Of a stretch of 49,050 bases of DNA, positions 9,260 through 18,126 are shown piece after piece. The translations under genes were made by a program, and so were the position numbers. This DNA comes from Methyloversatilis sp. Its GTDB lineage: Bacteria; Pseudomonadota; Gammaproteobacteria; Burkholderiales; Rhodocyclaceae. Every line of letters starts with the position of its first letter. The first letter of the stretch is position 1. The notes beneath the pieces are model-generated. The model was not told where the DNA came from, ran no database searches, and was given only the letters and a program-made list of their open reading frames with translations. The stretch covers positions 1-49,050 of the forward strand of contig NZ_JAUYRO010000097.1 in NCBI RefSeq assembly GCF_030696805.1. Direction: 5' to 3'.

Positions 9260-10165
9260 TCAGCGCCCGCTCTGCTTCGCCAGACGCACCGATGCAAACT
9301 CGCCGAACTGTTTGGCCATGTAGGTGCGGAAGCGCTCCGACGGATAGAGCAGCGCCATGTGACGGATCAGCCGGGGACGCAACGGTACGGCGACCAGCAG
9401 TCCGAGGCTGGTTTCATGCCGGATGGCGGCACGCGAAAGGATGGCGTAGGCCAGACCGCGTTCGAGCACGCCCTTCACCGACGACAGCCGGTCGAGTTCG
9501 AATGCCAGCGGAAGCTTGGCCGGATCGACACCGCCCCGTGACAGGTAGTCTTCGAGCAGCGCGCGTACGCTGCCCGCATCGCGGCCCGCGCACGGGTGCT
9601 GCAGCAGGTGCTCCGGCGTGACCTCGTCCAGTCTGGCCAGCGGGAAATCCGGTGCGCAGACGACCACCAGCTCATCTTCGGCGCACGGTTCGACCATCAC
9701 CTGCGCGCCACCGCGACCCAGACCTTCGACGATGCCGATGTCGAGCACGCGCTCGTCCACCATGTCCTCGATCACGCCCGGGTTGTCCACGGTAAGCCGC
9801 GGCACCACGTTCGGATGCGCAATGCGGAACGCTGCCAGCACCGGCGGCAAGTGGTATTCCGCCACTGTTGGCGTGGCGCCGATCAGCAGGTGACCACGCA
9901 GGTCACTTGCCATTTCCTGCAGTTCGTTTTCGAGCGTCGCGAACAGGTCGAGGATACGGTCGGCGTAATCCTTCACCTTCAGACCTTCCAGCGTCAGCGT
10001 CACGCGGCCGTGGGCGCGCTCGAACAATCGGGTGCCGAAATGTTCCTCGAGTTGCTTGATCTGGAAGGTGACGGCGGGCTGCGTCATCTGCAGCAGTTCT
10101 GCGGCGCGGGTAAAGGACATCTGGCTCGCCGCTGCGTGAAACACCTCCAGCCTTCTATCAGGCAT
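9260..10165 (-). CDS. LysR-family transcriptional regulator
   Basis: A 301-residue LysR-type regulator with the N-terminal winged helix-turn-helix (about 14-42, MSFTRAAELLQMTQPAVTFQ) and a periplasmic-binding-fold effector domain (about 90-295). The start at 10165 is backed by AGAGGGA just upstream; a longer frame to 10234 adds 23 non-family residues. It is divergent from lplT with a 246-bp gap that contains a GTTGAC/GTCAAC dyad. Effector and targets cannot be told from sequence; it is not obviously CysB or CbbR. Confidence 0.88.
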   Translation of the reverse strand: MPDRRLEVFHAAASQMSFTRAAELLQMTQPAVTFQIKQLEEHFGTRLFERAHGRVTLTLEGLKVKDYADRILDLFATLENELQEMASDLRGHLLIGATPTVAEYHLPPVLAAFRIAHPNVVPRLTVDNPGVIEDMVDERVLDIGIVEGLGRGGAQVMVEPCAEDELVVVCAPDFPLARLDEVTPEHLLQHPCAGRDAGSVRALLEDYLSRGGVDPAKLPLAFELDRLSSVKGVLERGLAYAILSRAAIRHETSLGLLVAVPLRPRLIRHMALLYPSERFRTYMAKQFGEFASVRLAKQSGR

Positions 10166-10211
10166 TTTTCCCTCTTTATAAGTGACGCTCGCCCTCGTGG
10201 TTATAGACCAA

Positions 10212-10231
10212 GTTGACGCTCGCAGGTCAAC
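10212..10231. promoter_or_regulatory. Candidate LysR operator dyad
   Basis: GTTGAC (10212-10217) and GTCAAC (10226-10231) form a perfect 6-8-6 inverted repeat 47 bases upstream of the LysR start, between it and the divergent lplT. Position and symmetry suit an autoregulatory operator; no binding data. Confidence 0.4.
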
Positions 10232-10411
10232 CAAAATGTAAGGTCAAGCGGCTTTTCAGGACGGCCGATACGGCCCTCGCGGGTGCTGCATTGCATCAGC
10301 GGAAAGCAGTGTAACAGCGCCATGTCACGTCATCTGGACAGTGCGGGCTTCGTGGTATAAAGGCGCACTTTTCGCGCAGGGCCGGCGTGCAGTTCCGGCA
10401 CACAACGCCCG

Positions 10412-11677
10412 ATGCCTCTCGGCTTCTACATGATAATGGCCGCGCAGTTCTTTTCTGCGCTCGCCGACAATGCATTGCTCGTCGTAGCCATCTTCGTGCT
10501 GAAAGATGCGCTGGCACCCGACTGGCAGATACCTCTCCTCAAGCTGTTCTTCACCATTTCGTACGTGCTGCTTGCCGCCTTCGTCGGTGCGCTGGCCGAT
10601 TCGATGGCCAAGCGCCGCGTGATGCTCATCAGCAACGGCATCAAGGTCGTTGGCTGTGCGCTGATGTTCTGGCATGTGCATCCGCTGCTCGCCTACGCCG
10701 TGGTCGGCCTGGGCGCCGCATCCTATTCGCCGGCCAAGTACGGCATCCTGACCGAGTACCTGCCGCACCGTCTGCTGGTGGTCGCCAATGGCTGGATCGA
10801 AGGCCTGACGGTAGGCGCCATCATTCTTGGCGTGCTGCTGGGCGGTCTGCTGATCGATCCGTCGCTGAGCGCGCGACTGCTGGCGATCGATTTGCCCTTT
10901 GTCGATACCGGCCTGGACACCACCGTTGAAATCAGTCTGATGCTGGTCGGCCTGCTCTATGTACTGGCCGGCATCTTCAATCTGTTCATTCCGGACACCG
11001 GCGTGCCGCTCAAACCGCTCAACAACAGCCCGGCCGCACTGATCGCCGATTTCAGCCACAGTTTCAAGGCCTTGTGGCGGGACAAGCTGGGGCAGATTTC
11101 GCTTGCGGTGACCACACTGTTCTGGGGCGCCGGCGCGACGCTGCAGTTCATCGTGATCGACTGGGCAGACCGCGCACTGGGCATGGGCCTGTCGCAGGCG
11201 TCGAAACTGCAGGGCGTGGTGGCAGTGGGCATTGCCATCGGGGCCATCATGGCAGCAAGACGCCTCACGTTGCGCGGATCGGTGCGGGTCATCCCGCTGG
11301 GCATTGCGATGGGGCTGCTGGTGCCGCTGATGATCTACGTGACACAGCTGTGGGTGGCGGTGCCGATCCTTATCCTGATCGGCGCCTGTGCCGGTTTCTT
11401 CGTCGTGCCGATGAATGCGCTGCTGCAGCACCGCGGCCACATGCTGATGGGCGCGGGTCACTCGATTGCGGTGCAGAACTTCAACGAAAACCTGTCCATC
11501 CTGATCATGACCGGGCTGTACGCCGCGCTGCTCGCCGCCGGCTTGTCGGTGTTCGCCGTGATGGTCATGTTCGGTCTGTTCGTCGCCGCCACCATGTTCA
11601 TGGTCGGCAAGTGGCACAAGGCCAACCAGCGCAAGCGCGACGATGTGTCGCTGCTCGACGACGGCTTCAGCCACTGA
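10412..11677 (+). CDS. lplT: Lysophospholipid transporter LplT (MFS)
   Basis: Major-facilitator membrane protein of 421 residues that flips 2-acyl-lysophospholipids into the cytoplasm for re-acylation. The N-terminus AAQFFSALADNALL and the ASYSPAKYGILTEYLP loop are signature LplT segments; about twelve hydrophobic segments are visible. In enterobacteria it pairs with the acyltransferase Aas; no aas gene is adjacent here. The ATG at 10412 lacks a clear ribosome binding site but nothing better is available. It converges on the uracil-DNA glycosylase gene with 39 bases between. Confidence 0.92.
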   Translation: MPLGFYMIMAAQFFSALADNALLVVAIFVLKDALAPDWQIPLLKLFFTISYVLLAAFVGALADSMAKRRVMLISNGIKVVGCALMFWHVHPLLAYAVVGLGAASYSPAKYGILTEYLPHRLLVVANGWIEGLTVGAIILGVLLGGLLIDPSLSARLLAIDLPFVDTGLDTTVEISLMLVGLLYVLAGIFNLFIPDTGVPLKPLNNSPAALIADFSHSFKALWRDKLGQISLAVTTLFWGAGATLQFIVIDWADRALGMGLSQASKLQGVVAVGIAIGAIMAARRLTLRGSVRVIPLGIAMGLLVPLMIYVTQLWVAVPILILIGACAGFFVVPMNALLQHRGHMLMGAGHSIAVQNFNENLSILIMTGLYAALLAAGLSVFAVMVMFGLFVAATMFMVGKWHKANQRKRDDVSLLDDGFSH

Positions 11678-11716
11678 CCGCCCGGCCTCCACTGCCCTGC
11701 TTCCCGGCCCGACGGC

Positions 11717-12529
11717 TCAGCGCGGCGCCAGCGCGGCCCGCGCGAAACACAGGTCTTCCCATGCCTTGGCCTTGTCCTGGGGGCTGCGAAGCAAGTAGGC
11801 AGGGTGATAGGTGACGACCACCGGAATGCCGGCGCGGTCGAACAGGCGTCCACGCGCCGCGTTGATCTTCACTTCGCCGCCGAGCAAGGTTTGCGCGGCC
11901 GGCCGGCCCAGTGCCACGATGATGCGTGGCTGGATCAGTTCGATCTGCCGCTCGAGATAGGGCTGGCAGGTGGTCATCTCGACCGCTTCCGGCGTACGGT
12001 TGCCCGGTGGCCGGCATTTCACCGCATTCGCGATGTACACATTCCGCCCGCGCGCCAGACCAATGGCGGCAAGCATCGCATCGAGCAGCTTGCCCGCCTG
12101 ACCGACGAAGGGCTCGCCGCGCAGGTCCTCTTCGGCACCCGGCCCTTCGCCGACGAACAGCCAGTCGGCTGCGCGGTCGCCGACGCCCGGCACCGCCATC
12201 GTGCGGCGTTCATGCAGCGCACAGGCGCGGCAGGCGCCGATCGCGGCTTCAAGTTCATCCCAGTCCATACCGTCTGTTGCCACGCGCACCGGGGCCGGCG
12301 CAACGACCGGCGAGGCAGTCGGCATTACCGGCGGTCGTGCTGCTGCAGCGGGCACGGCGAGCCGCTCGCGACCAGGGGCTGCGGCGACCACGTCCGCGGC
12401 ATCGGACACGCCAGCGGCGGCCGCGTGTTCTTCCGCTGGCGGGCTGTCCCCACCCGCTTCGGGCGCATCGCGCAGGCGCCAGAGCGGCGCCAGACCCATC
12501 TCCCTCAACACGGATGCACGCCGGTTCAT
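11717..12529 (-). CDS. Uracil-DNA glycosylase, family 4 (iron-sulfur)
   Basis: Removes uracil from deaminated DNA. The 270-residue protein begins with an 85-residue Ala/Pro-rich tail, then the family 4 domain: Cys100 and Cys103 (GACRACALH) and later cysteines in NAVKCRPPGNRTP and TTCQPYL for a [4Fe-4S] cluster, motif 1 GEGPGAEED, and motif 3 HPAYLLR near the C-terminus. The ATG at 12529 overlaps the rimI stop as ATGA and has GAAGG nine bases upstream; the ATG at 12538 is possible but directly abuts that site. Third gene of tsaB-rimI-udg, a common bacterial arrangement. Confidence 0.93.
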   Translation of the reverse strand: MNRRASVLREMGLAPLWRLRDAPEAGGDSPPAEEHAAAAGVSDAADVVAAAPGRERLAVPAAAARPPVMPTASPVVAPAPVRVATDGMDWDELEAAIGACRACALHERRTMAVPGVGDRAADWLFVGEGPGAEEDLRGEPFVGQAGKLLDAMLAAIGLARGRNVYIANAVKCRPPGNRTPEAVEMTTCQPYLERQIELIQPRIIVALGRPAAQTLLGGEVKINAARGRLFDRAGIPVVVTYHPAYLLRSPQDKAKAWEDLCFARAALAPR

Positions 12530-13086
12530 CGACGCCATCCTTCATTCATGCCTTCGATCATCGTGTGACTCGATCCCGCGCGAACACCCGCACGCCAGCG
12601 CTCGCCCAGTTCCGCACTCATCACGATGGCGTCCTCACGCCCGTCGAGCGCCGGGTAATAGCGCGGACGACGGCCGATCGGCTGGAAGGCGGCGGCGTCG
12701 TACATCGCGCGCGCCGCAAGATTGGACGGACGGACTTCGAGAAACATGCGTTCGGCACCGTAAAGAGCCGCCTCGCGCGCCAGATGGTCGAGCATCAGGC
12801 GGCCCAGACCGCGCCGCTGCCTGTCGCCGGCGACGCTCAGATTGAGCAGATGCGCTTCGTCGAGCACGCACATCATCACCGCATAGGCGACCAGCACGCC
12901 GTCCTGATACAGCACGCGGCAGCAATAGCCGGCGATCAGCGAATCGGCGAAGTTCATCCGTGTCCACGGGAAGTCGTACAGCGTGCTTTCCAGTCGGGCC
13001 ACCTCGTCCAGGTCACTTTCACGCATCGGCGCGAAAGCGCGCTGCGCCTGTTCAACGGGCGGTACGGAAGGCGCAGCCGTTTCCAT
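12526..13086 (-). CDS. rimI: Ribosomal protein S18-alanine N-acetyltransferase RimI
   Basis: GNAT enzyme that acetylates the N-terminal alanine of ribosomal protein S18. The acetyl-CoA motif GDRQRRGLGRLML lies near residues 87-99, and RPSNLAARAMYDAAAF is the typical RimI C-terminal region. The ATG at 13086 overlaps the tsaB stop (TGATG); a GTG one codon earlier is possible. The C-terminus has about 25 extra residues that overlap the start of the glycosylase gene. 186 residues. Confidence 0.93.
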   Translation of the reverse strand: METAAPSVPPVEQAQRAFAPMRESDLDEVARLESTLYDFPWTRMNFADSLIAGYCCRVLYQDGVLVAYAVMMCVLDEAHLLNLSVAGDRQRRGLGRLMLDHLAREAALYGAERMFLEVRPSNLAARAMYDAAAFQPIGRRPRYYPALDGREDAIVMSAELGERWRAGVRAGSSHTMIEGMNEGWRR

Positions 13087-13781
13087 CACGCGCGGCCACC
13101 CGCAGCAAGGCGTTCGGCGGTGGTCTGCGCCACCTTGTCTCGCACATAGATCGGCGACGCCAACGCAGCGTCGATGCCTTCACCGGCCGCCAGACGCAGA
13201 CAACCCAGACGGCCGATCTGCCGCGCATGCGCGGTCAGGCCGGTATCGATCGCACCCAGATCCGCGACCCATGGAAGTCCGGCAACCCCGGCAAGCGCGA
13301 ACCCGCTGCCGCAGCCCTGCCACGACGCCAGGTCGCCGTCGGGCCTTTGCAGCCCGGCCGGCGGGCTCACCCGAATCTTCGACAGCCCCGACACGTCGGC
13401 ACCGCGCACTTCATAGCACGCGCTGTACACCTCGCTCATGCGCGCATCGACGCAGACGCATCTGAATCCGTCTCCTGCCGACAGCGCCAGCGCTTCGAGT
13501 GTCGGAACGGCCACCAGCCTGACGCCGCTGCCGACCGACAAACCCTGGGCCACCGACACGGCAAGCCGCAGGCCGGTGAAACTGCCCGGCCCGGCGCTGA
13601 ACGCGATGCCGTCGAGCTGCGGCAGCGTCAGTCCGCTTTCGCCCAGCAGTTCGGTCACCCATGGCAGCACGAAGCGGGCGTGCGTGCCGGGTGTGCCGCC
13701 TTCGCGCACGAGCACCTCATCGTCAAGCAACAGGGCGACCGAGGCGGTTTCGGACGATGTTTCAATCGCAAGCAGCTTCAT
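13086..13781 (-). CDS. tsaB: tRNA threonylcarbamoyladenosine biosynthesis protein TsaB
   Basis: Scaffold partner of TsaD in the t6A37 tRNA modification complex. The 231-residue protein opens with MKLLAIETSSETASVALL and carries SAGPGSFTGLRLAVSVAQGL, both diagnostic for TsaB. It starts the operon tsaB-rimI-udg. Length is typical for the family. Confidence 0.96.
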   Translation of the reverse strand: MKLLAIETSSETASVALLLDDEVLVREGGTPGTHARFVLPWVTELLGESGLTLPQLDGIAFSAGPGSFTGLRLAVSVAQGLSVGSGVRLVAVPTLEALALSAGDGFRCVCVDARMSEVYSACYEVRGADVSGLSKIRVSPPAGLQRPDGDLASWQGCGSGFALAGVAGLPWVADLGAIDTGLTAHARQIGRLGCLRLAAGEGIDAALASPIYVRDKVAQTTAERLAAGGRA

Positions 13782-13921
13782 TCCTTACGGCGATTCGATG
13801 TTAAAGCGCATGATTGTAGGGTGTTCCGGCGTGTCCGGCCCGCTCTGCCGCTTCAAGTAAAGCGCTTTCCGAGCCGTTCATTGCGGCGTTATCGTTAACC
13901 CCCGGAAGGGGCTTTGTCGTC

Positions 13922-15496
13922 ATGTTTCTGCCGACCGAAGGACTGGACAAGATGCGCGTCGTCATTGCCGACGCGAATCAGGTCGTCCGTACCTGGCTGC
14001 GCACGCAACTGTCGCAGGCCGGCGTGAAGCATGTCGCCATGGCCGGAACCGCCGGCGATCTGCTGCGCCAGTGCTCCGCCACGACGCCTGACGTCGTGCT
14101 GTGCGACCACAACTTCGGCGAAAAGCATGATGGCCTGCGCACCCTCGAAGAACTCCGGCTGAACAACATCCTCCCGCTGTCATCGGTATTCATCATCGTC
14201 ACCGGCGAACGTCTGCGCGCGCGCGTCGTGTCGGCAGCCGAATTCGCCCCGGACGATTACCTGCTCAAACCCTTCACCTCCGGCCAGCTGGCCGAACGCC
14301 TGGAGCGGGCAGTCGAAAAGAAGCTCGCGCTGAAGGCCGTCTTCGTCGAAATGGCCCAGCGCAACCTGCCGGGCGTGATACTCGAATGCGACCGGGTGGT
14401 CGAACGTACGCCGCGCTATGCGCTGGACGCGCTGCGCATCCGCGCAGAAGCGCTGATCGCGCTGGGCCGACTCGATGAAGCGAGCGAAATCTATCAGGCC
14501 ATCATCGCCCGCAACTCCGTGCCCTGGGCGCGCATCGGCTATGCAATGGTGCTGCGCGAGCGCGGCGAGGCGCGCGAAGCCGCCGAGATGGCGGCACAGA
14601 TCAGCGAAGAGTTTCCGGATTTCATGGGTGTTTATGATTTCCTCGGCGAATTGCACGAACGCAACGGTGAGCTCACCGAAGCGCGCACCTTCTACGAACG
14701 CGCCGATTCGATCGCGCCGGACAATCTTCGGCGGCTGCGCAGCCTGGGCGAAATCTGTCTCGAACTGGGCGATGTCGGGCAAGCCGCGACCGTCATGCGG
14801 CGGGTGGTCGAGCGAACCGAAGGCACGTCGCTGAGCTGTACTGAAGACCACCTCACGCTGATCAAGAGCCTCGTCGGGCTTGACGATACGGATGCCGAAA
14901 TCAATCAGCGCATGAAGGAAATGCGCACCATGCTGGGCGACAGCGAACGTGCCGCCGTGCTGTCCGACGTCATCGAGGCGCGCAGGTTGAGTCGCAACGG
15001 CGATGAGGAAGGCGCGCGTCGCGCCATCGACCAGGCGCTCAAGACCCATGAACAACTGCGCACACCGGACACGCTCGCCACGACGGAACTGGCCGAAGCC
15101 TGTCTGCAAACCGACCGCCAGGACGCGGCCGAGAAACTGATCAGCACATTGCCCGACACGCCCGGTGTGCTGCCGAACCGGCTGAAGCGCCAGTCACAGT
15201 CGGCGCGTGATCGTGCCAAGGTTGCGGCAGCGCAGCTTGAAGCCGAGCGCGCCGAAGGCCCCGACCTCGAGCACATCGAGGCCGAACTGACGCGGCTTGG
15301 CACACTGATCAAGCGGCTGGATGTGACCTGGGACGACGCGCTCGCGACGGACGCGCGCAATATCCTGATTGACGCCTTCACGCTGGCTCCGCGCGAGCGC
15401 AGCGTCATCGACGCGCACATCCACTACAACAGGGTGGCGCAGAAGCACGGCTTCGAACGGCACAAGCCGACGGCGCGGGTCAGCAGTCCGGGATGA
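13922..15496 (+). CDS. Response regulator receiver fused to TPR-like repeats
   Basis: A 524-residue protein with an N-terminal CheY-like receiver (about 11-130) and a long helical part with tetratricopeptide-like repeats (about 150-420), but no DNA-binding or enzymatic output domain. The phosphorylation site is Asp62 (VVLCDHNFGE), with acidic pocket residue Asp17, Thr94 and Lys116 conserved. The output is therefore probably protein-protein interaction. No kinase gene is adjacent. A second good start is the ATG at 13952 with AAGGA upstream, giving 514 residues; the first has GGAAGGGG. Partner and pathway unknown. Confidence 0.85.
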   Translation: MFLPTEGLDKMRVVIADANQVVRTWLRTQLSQAGVKHVAMAGTAGDLLRQCSATTPDVVLCDHNFGEKHDGLRTLEELRLNNILPLSSVFIIVTGERLRARVVSAAEFAPDDYLLKPFTSGQLAERLERAVEKKLALKAVFVEMAQRNLPGVILECDRVVERTPRYALDALRIRAEALIALGRLDEASEIYQAIIARNSVPWARIGYAMVLRERGEAREAAEMAAQISEEFPDFMGVYDFLGELHERNGELTEARTFYERADSIAPDNLRRLRSLGEICLELGDVGQAATVMRRVVERTEGTSLSCTEDHLTLIKSLVGLDDTDAEINQRMKEMRTMLGDSERAAVLSDVIEARRLSRNGDEEGARRAIDQALKTHEQLRTPDTLATTELAEACLQTDRQDAAEKLISTLPDTPGVLPNRLKRQSQSARDRAKVAAAQLEAERAEGPDLEHIEAELTRLGTLIKRLDVTWDDALATDARNILIDAFTLAPRERSVIDAHIHYNRVAQKHGFERHKPTARVSSPG

Positions 15497-15552
15497 ACCT
15501 GAAAGCTCCGTTGATCGGCGCCGAGGGGATTACAGCAAGACGTGCCAGCGGC

Positions 15553-16437
15553 TCAAGTCGACGAAAATGCCGCGGCCGGGACAAATCGGGCCTGCGCACC
15601 TGACCACCAGGCGGCAACATCGCGATTCAGCCTGCCGGTCTCGACCTGTGGCGGTGGATTGCCGCGTCGGTCGAGCCGATCGAGATCAGGCTGTGCGCCA
15701 GACACCCCACCCGCCAGCCGACCGCCGGCGATGAACTGAACACCGGCGCTGCCGTGATCGGTTCCGGCACTGAGGTTTTCCGCCGCGCGACGACCGAATT
15801 CCGAGCGTGTCATCAACAGCGTGTCGGACCAGCGGCCCGACGCCTGCAACGCCGCGCGCAGCACCGACATCGTCGCGGCGAGTCGCGCCAGCAGACGGGC
15901 ATGCACCTCGGGCTGGCGCTCGTGCGTATCGAAGCCGTGCAGTGCAAGGTGCAGCGACTGCAGCGGCGCGCCGGACACGATCTGCTCAAGCGCCTGCGCG
16001 AGTAAGGACTGGGCGGGTAAATGGGCGAGTAAAGATTCCGGAAAATTCTCAGCGGCGTCCGCCGACGGAAAGTCGGGCAAGGCAGCCTGCATGAGCTCGG
16101 CCGCACGGTGGTGCGACAGGCTCGCCTCGGCGCTGCCCACGCCATGCACGACCGTCAGTTCGCCGGCCGACCACAGCGGCATCAGGGGCTGCAGCGCCGG
16201 ATGCAGCGCGTTGCGCTCATCAAGCGGCAAGCAGCTTTTTAGGTCGATCGCAATGGTCGGCCTGAGTGCGGTGTAGCGTGGATCGGAAAGGGGGATGACG
16301 GTATTGAGACCGTCGTTGCCGCCGACCAGATCAATCACGATCAGCAGCCGGCCGCAGGGGGCTGCTTCGGCAGCCCCGATGCTCCCTCCGGCCAGCGGCG
16401 CTGCAGCGGCGCATTGCAGGAAATGACGTCTGTCCAT
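15553..16437 (-). CDS. DUF1501 family Tat-exported protein, short form
   Basis: A 294-residue member of the DUF1501/COG4102 family, phosphatase-fold proteins of unknown role. A Tat signal is visible (MDRRHFLQCAAAAPLAGG), followed by LLIVIDLVGGNDGLNTVIP and a DTLLMTRSEFGRRAAEN block with a later GTDHGSAG, which are family landmarks. Family members are usually near 380-420 residues, so this one is short. DUF1501 genes usually travel with a DUF1800 gene, which is absent here. The frame continues upstream to 16512 but the Tat signal places the start at 16437. Two small exported proteins lie just upstream on the same strand. Confidence 0.8.
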   Translation of the reverse strand: MDRRHFLQCAAAAPLAGGSIGAAEAAPCGRLLIVIDLVGGNDGLNTVIPLSDPRYTALRPTIAIDLKSCLPLDERNALHPALQPLMPLWSAGELTVVHGVGSAEASLSHHRAAELMQAALPDFPSADAAENFPESLLAHLPAQSLLAQALEQIVSGAPLQSLHLALHGFDTHERQPEVHARLLARLAATMSVLRAALQASGRWSDTLLMTRSEFGRRAAENLSAGTDHGSAGVQFIAGGRLAGGVSGAQPDLDRLDRRGNPPPQVETGRLNRDVAAWWSGAQARFVPAAAFSST

Positions 16438-16468
16438 CGGTCGTCGGGGAGATAGGCGGGGTATTTGG

Positions 16469-16807
16469 CTAACGGTCCGGCTTGTCGCGGTAGAGCTCGC
16501 GCGATGCGTCACGGATATCGCGCCGCAGCTGCCGCCGCTCTTCCGGCGTCAGCCCGGGGCCGCGCTGGTCACCGTAATTGGCACGGCGGGCCGCTGTCGG
16601 ATCCTCGCCGTCGAAACGGCGCATCGGCGGCAGCTCACCGCTGGCGGGCATGATGCGTTCCATGTACTGGCCGCCGACGAAATCGCGACGTCCGACCGGT
16701 TCGCCCCCAGCGGCCTCGAACGTCGTCGAAACAATGACCGCCGCGCCCATACAGGAGCACAGCACGGCACGCCGCCGTCGTACGCTGCTCAGGTCTGCAC
16801 CCATCAT
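16469..16807 (-). CDS. Small exported protein of unknown function
   Basis: A 112-residue protein starting MMGADLSSVRRRRAVLCSCM, with a basic stretch and a hydrophobic segment that could be a signal peptide. The C-terminus is charged (LTPEERRQLRRDIRDASREL) and resembles a motif seen in small proteobacterial envelope proteins. The start at 16807 is supported by AAGGAG nine bases upstream. It lies 22 bases after another small exported protein and 31 bases before the DUF1501 gene, so the three are probably one operon. Function not recognised. Confidence 0.65.
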   Translation of the reverse strand: MMGADLSSVRRRRAVLCSCMGAAVIVSTTFEAAGGEPVGRRDFVGGQYMERIMPASGELPPMRRFDGEDPTAARRANYGDQRGPGLTPEERRQLRRDIRDASRELYRDKPDR

Positions 16808-16829
16808 TCTTGTTAGCTCCTTGCCGTCG

Positions 16830-17159
16830 CTACTGTTCAACTGCGGCACCGCCCGGCGCTCGCGCCATTGGCCCGATGCGACCCGGATTGTAGAGGTAGA
16901 GACTGGCGCGGTGAAGTGCGTACTGCCGAGCCAGATGTGCCGCCTGATCCTTGCCCTGCGCCACATCCGACGATGCTGTACCTGCCCCATCCCGCTTCAG
17001 GGTATCCGATGAGCGGGCCGGAATGGGTTCAAAGGGTGTCTGCACTTCGACTTTCGCCGCACCACCCGCCTGCACCAGGGGCAACATCGCACTGGCCGCC
17101 GACGCGGTAAACGATGCGCTGCAGAGACACGCGCCAACCATCACTCCGAACCCTTTCAT
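16830..17159 (-). CDS. Small secreted protein of unknown function
   Basis: A 109-residue protein with a clear Sec signal peptide (MKGFGVMVGACLCSASFTAS, cleavage near ASA). The mature part ends in a Tyr-rich helix (ARQYALHRASLYLYNPGRIG). The ATG at 17159 has AGGGAGG six bases upstream. First gene of a presumed three-gene operon with the next small protein and the DUF1501 gene, divergent from ompR across 181 bases. Family not recognised. Confidence 0.65.
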   Translation of the reverse strand: MKGFGVMVGACLCSASFTASAASAMLPLVQAGGAAKVEVQTPFEPIPARSSDTLKRDGAGTASSDVAQGKDQAAHLARQYALHRASLYLYNPGRIGPMARAPGGAAVEQ

Positions 17160-17340
17160 CACTGCCTCCCTGTGGCGTTTCCCGCCTTGACTGGTTGATG
17201 GACGAAGCCTGGACATCCGCTGTTAGCCGGATGTGAGCAGACCGCCACGGTTTGTAAGCGCACGTTAACGCCTGCGGTGCCGCTTACATGCGCTCACCGG
17301 CAGATTGAATACTGCAGACCCGCTCGGGTAGCATCACGCC

Positions 17341-18069
17341 ATGGAAGAAAAAAAACGCAAGGTCCTCATCGTCGACGACGACGCCCGTCTGCGCGCCCTG
17401 CTCGAGCGCTACCTCGGAGAACAGGGGTTCGCGGTCAAGGCCGTGGCCGACAGCACGCAGATGGACCGCGCGCTGGCGCGCGAACTGTACGACCTCATGG
17501 TGCTCGACCTGATGCTGCCCGGCGAAGACGGCCTCGCCATCTGCCGCCGGCTGCGTGCCCAGGACAACACGATCCCGGTGGTCATGCTGACCGCCAAGGG
17601 CGACGAGGTCGACCGCATCGTCGGTCTCGAAATGGGGGCCGACGACTACTTGCCCAAGCCCTTCAACCCGCGCGAGCTGGTCGCCCGCATCAATGCAGTG
17701 CTGCGCCGGCAGGCACCGAAGCCCCCGCCCGGCGCGCCGGCGCTCGACGAACGCGTGGTGCACTTCGGCCAGGTCGAGGTCAATCTCGCCGCGCGCACGC
17801 TGACCCGCGATGAGCAGGAGCAGGTGCTCACGACCGGCGAGTTTTCGCTGCTCAAGGTGCTGCTCGAATCGCCGCGCGTGCCGCTGTCGCGCGACAAGCT
17901 GATGGAACTGGCGCGCGGCCGCGAGTATGACGCTTTCGATCGCTCGATCGACGTCCAGATGTCGCGCCTGCGCAAGCTCGTCGAAGACGACCCCGCCAAG
18001 CCGCGCTACCTGCAGACCGTGTGGGGCTTCGGCTACGTATTCGTACCTGACGGTACACGGCATGCCTGA
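17341..18069 (+). CDS. ompR: Two-component response regulator OmpR
   Basis: OmpR-type transcription factor of 242 residues. The receiver domain (about 6-120) has acidic residues VDDD (11-14), phospho-Asp56 (VLDLMLP), Thr84 and Lys106; the winged-helix effector (about 140-237) ends YLQTVWGFGYVFVP. Followed by envZ, which confirms the pair. The intergenic segment holds a strong hairpin that may reduce kinase expression relative to the regulator. Confidence 0.95.
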   Translation: MEEKKRKVLIVDDDARLRALLERYLGEQGFAVKAVADSTQMDRALARELYDLMVLDLMLPGEDGLAICRRLRAQDNTIPVVMLTAKGDEVDRIVGLEMGADDYLPKPFNPRELVARINAVLRRQAPKPPPGAPALDERVVHFGQVEVNLAARTLTRDEQEQVLTTGEFSLLKVLLESPRVPLSRDKLMELARGREYDAFDRSIDVQMSRLRKLVEDDPAKPRYLQTVWGFGYVFVPDGTRHA

Positions 18070-18082
18070 TCACGCCCCTGCG

Positions 18083-18109
18083 GCAGCCGGTCACACTTCG
18101 ACCGGCTGC
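18083..18109 (+). terminator. Hairpin between ompR and envZ (attenuator or mRNA stabiliser)
   Basis: A perfect 10-bp stem, GCAGCCGGTC (18083-18092) and GACCGGCTGC (18100-18109), with a 7-base loop. A short T run follows only after ten GC-rich bases, so it is a poor intrinsic terminator and more likely a partial attenuator or processing barrier. Confidence 0.5.
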
Positions 18110-18126
18110 GCGCCGGCGTTTTACCC

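Noticed and set aside
7109-9541. 810-codon plus-strand open frame
   Set aside because: It is antisense to radA and alr, has a composition typical of GC-rich shadow frames (Arg, Gln, His rich) and no recognisable domain.
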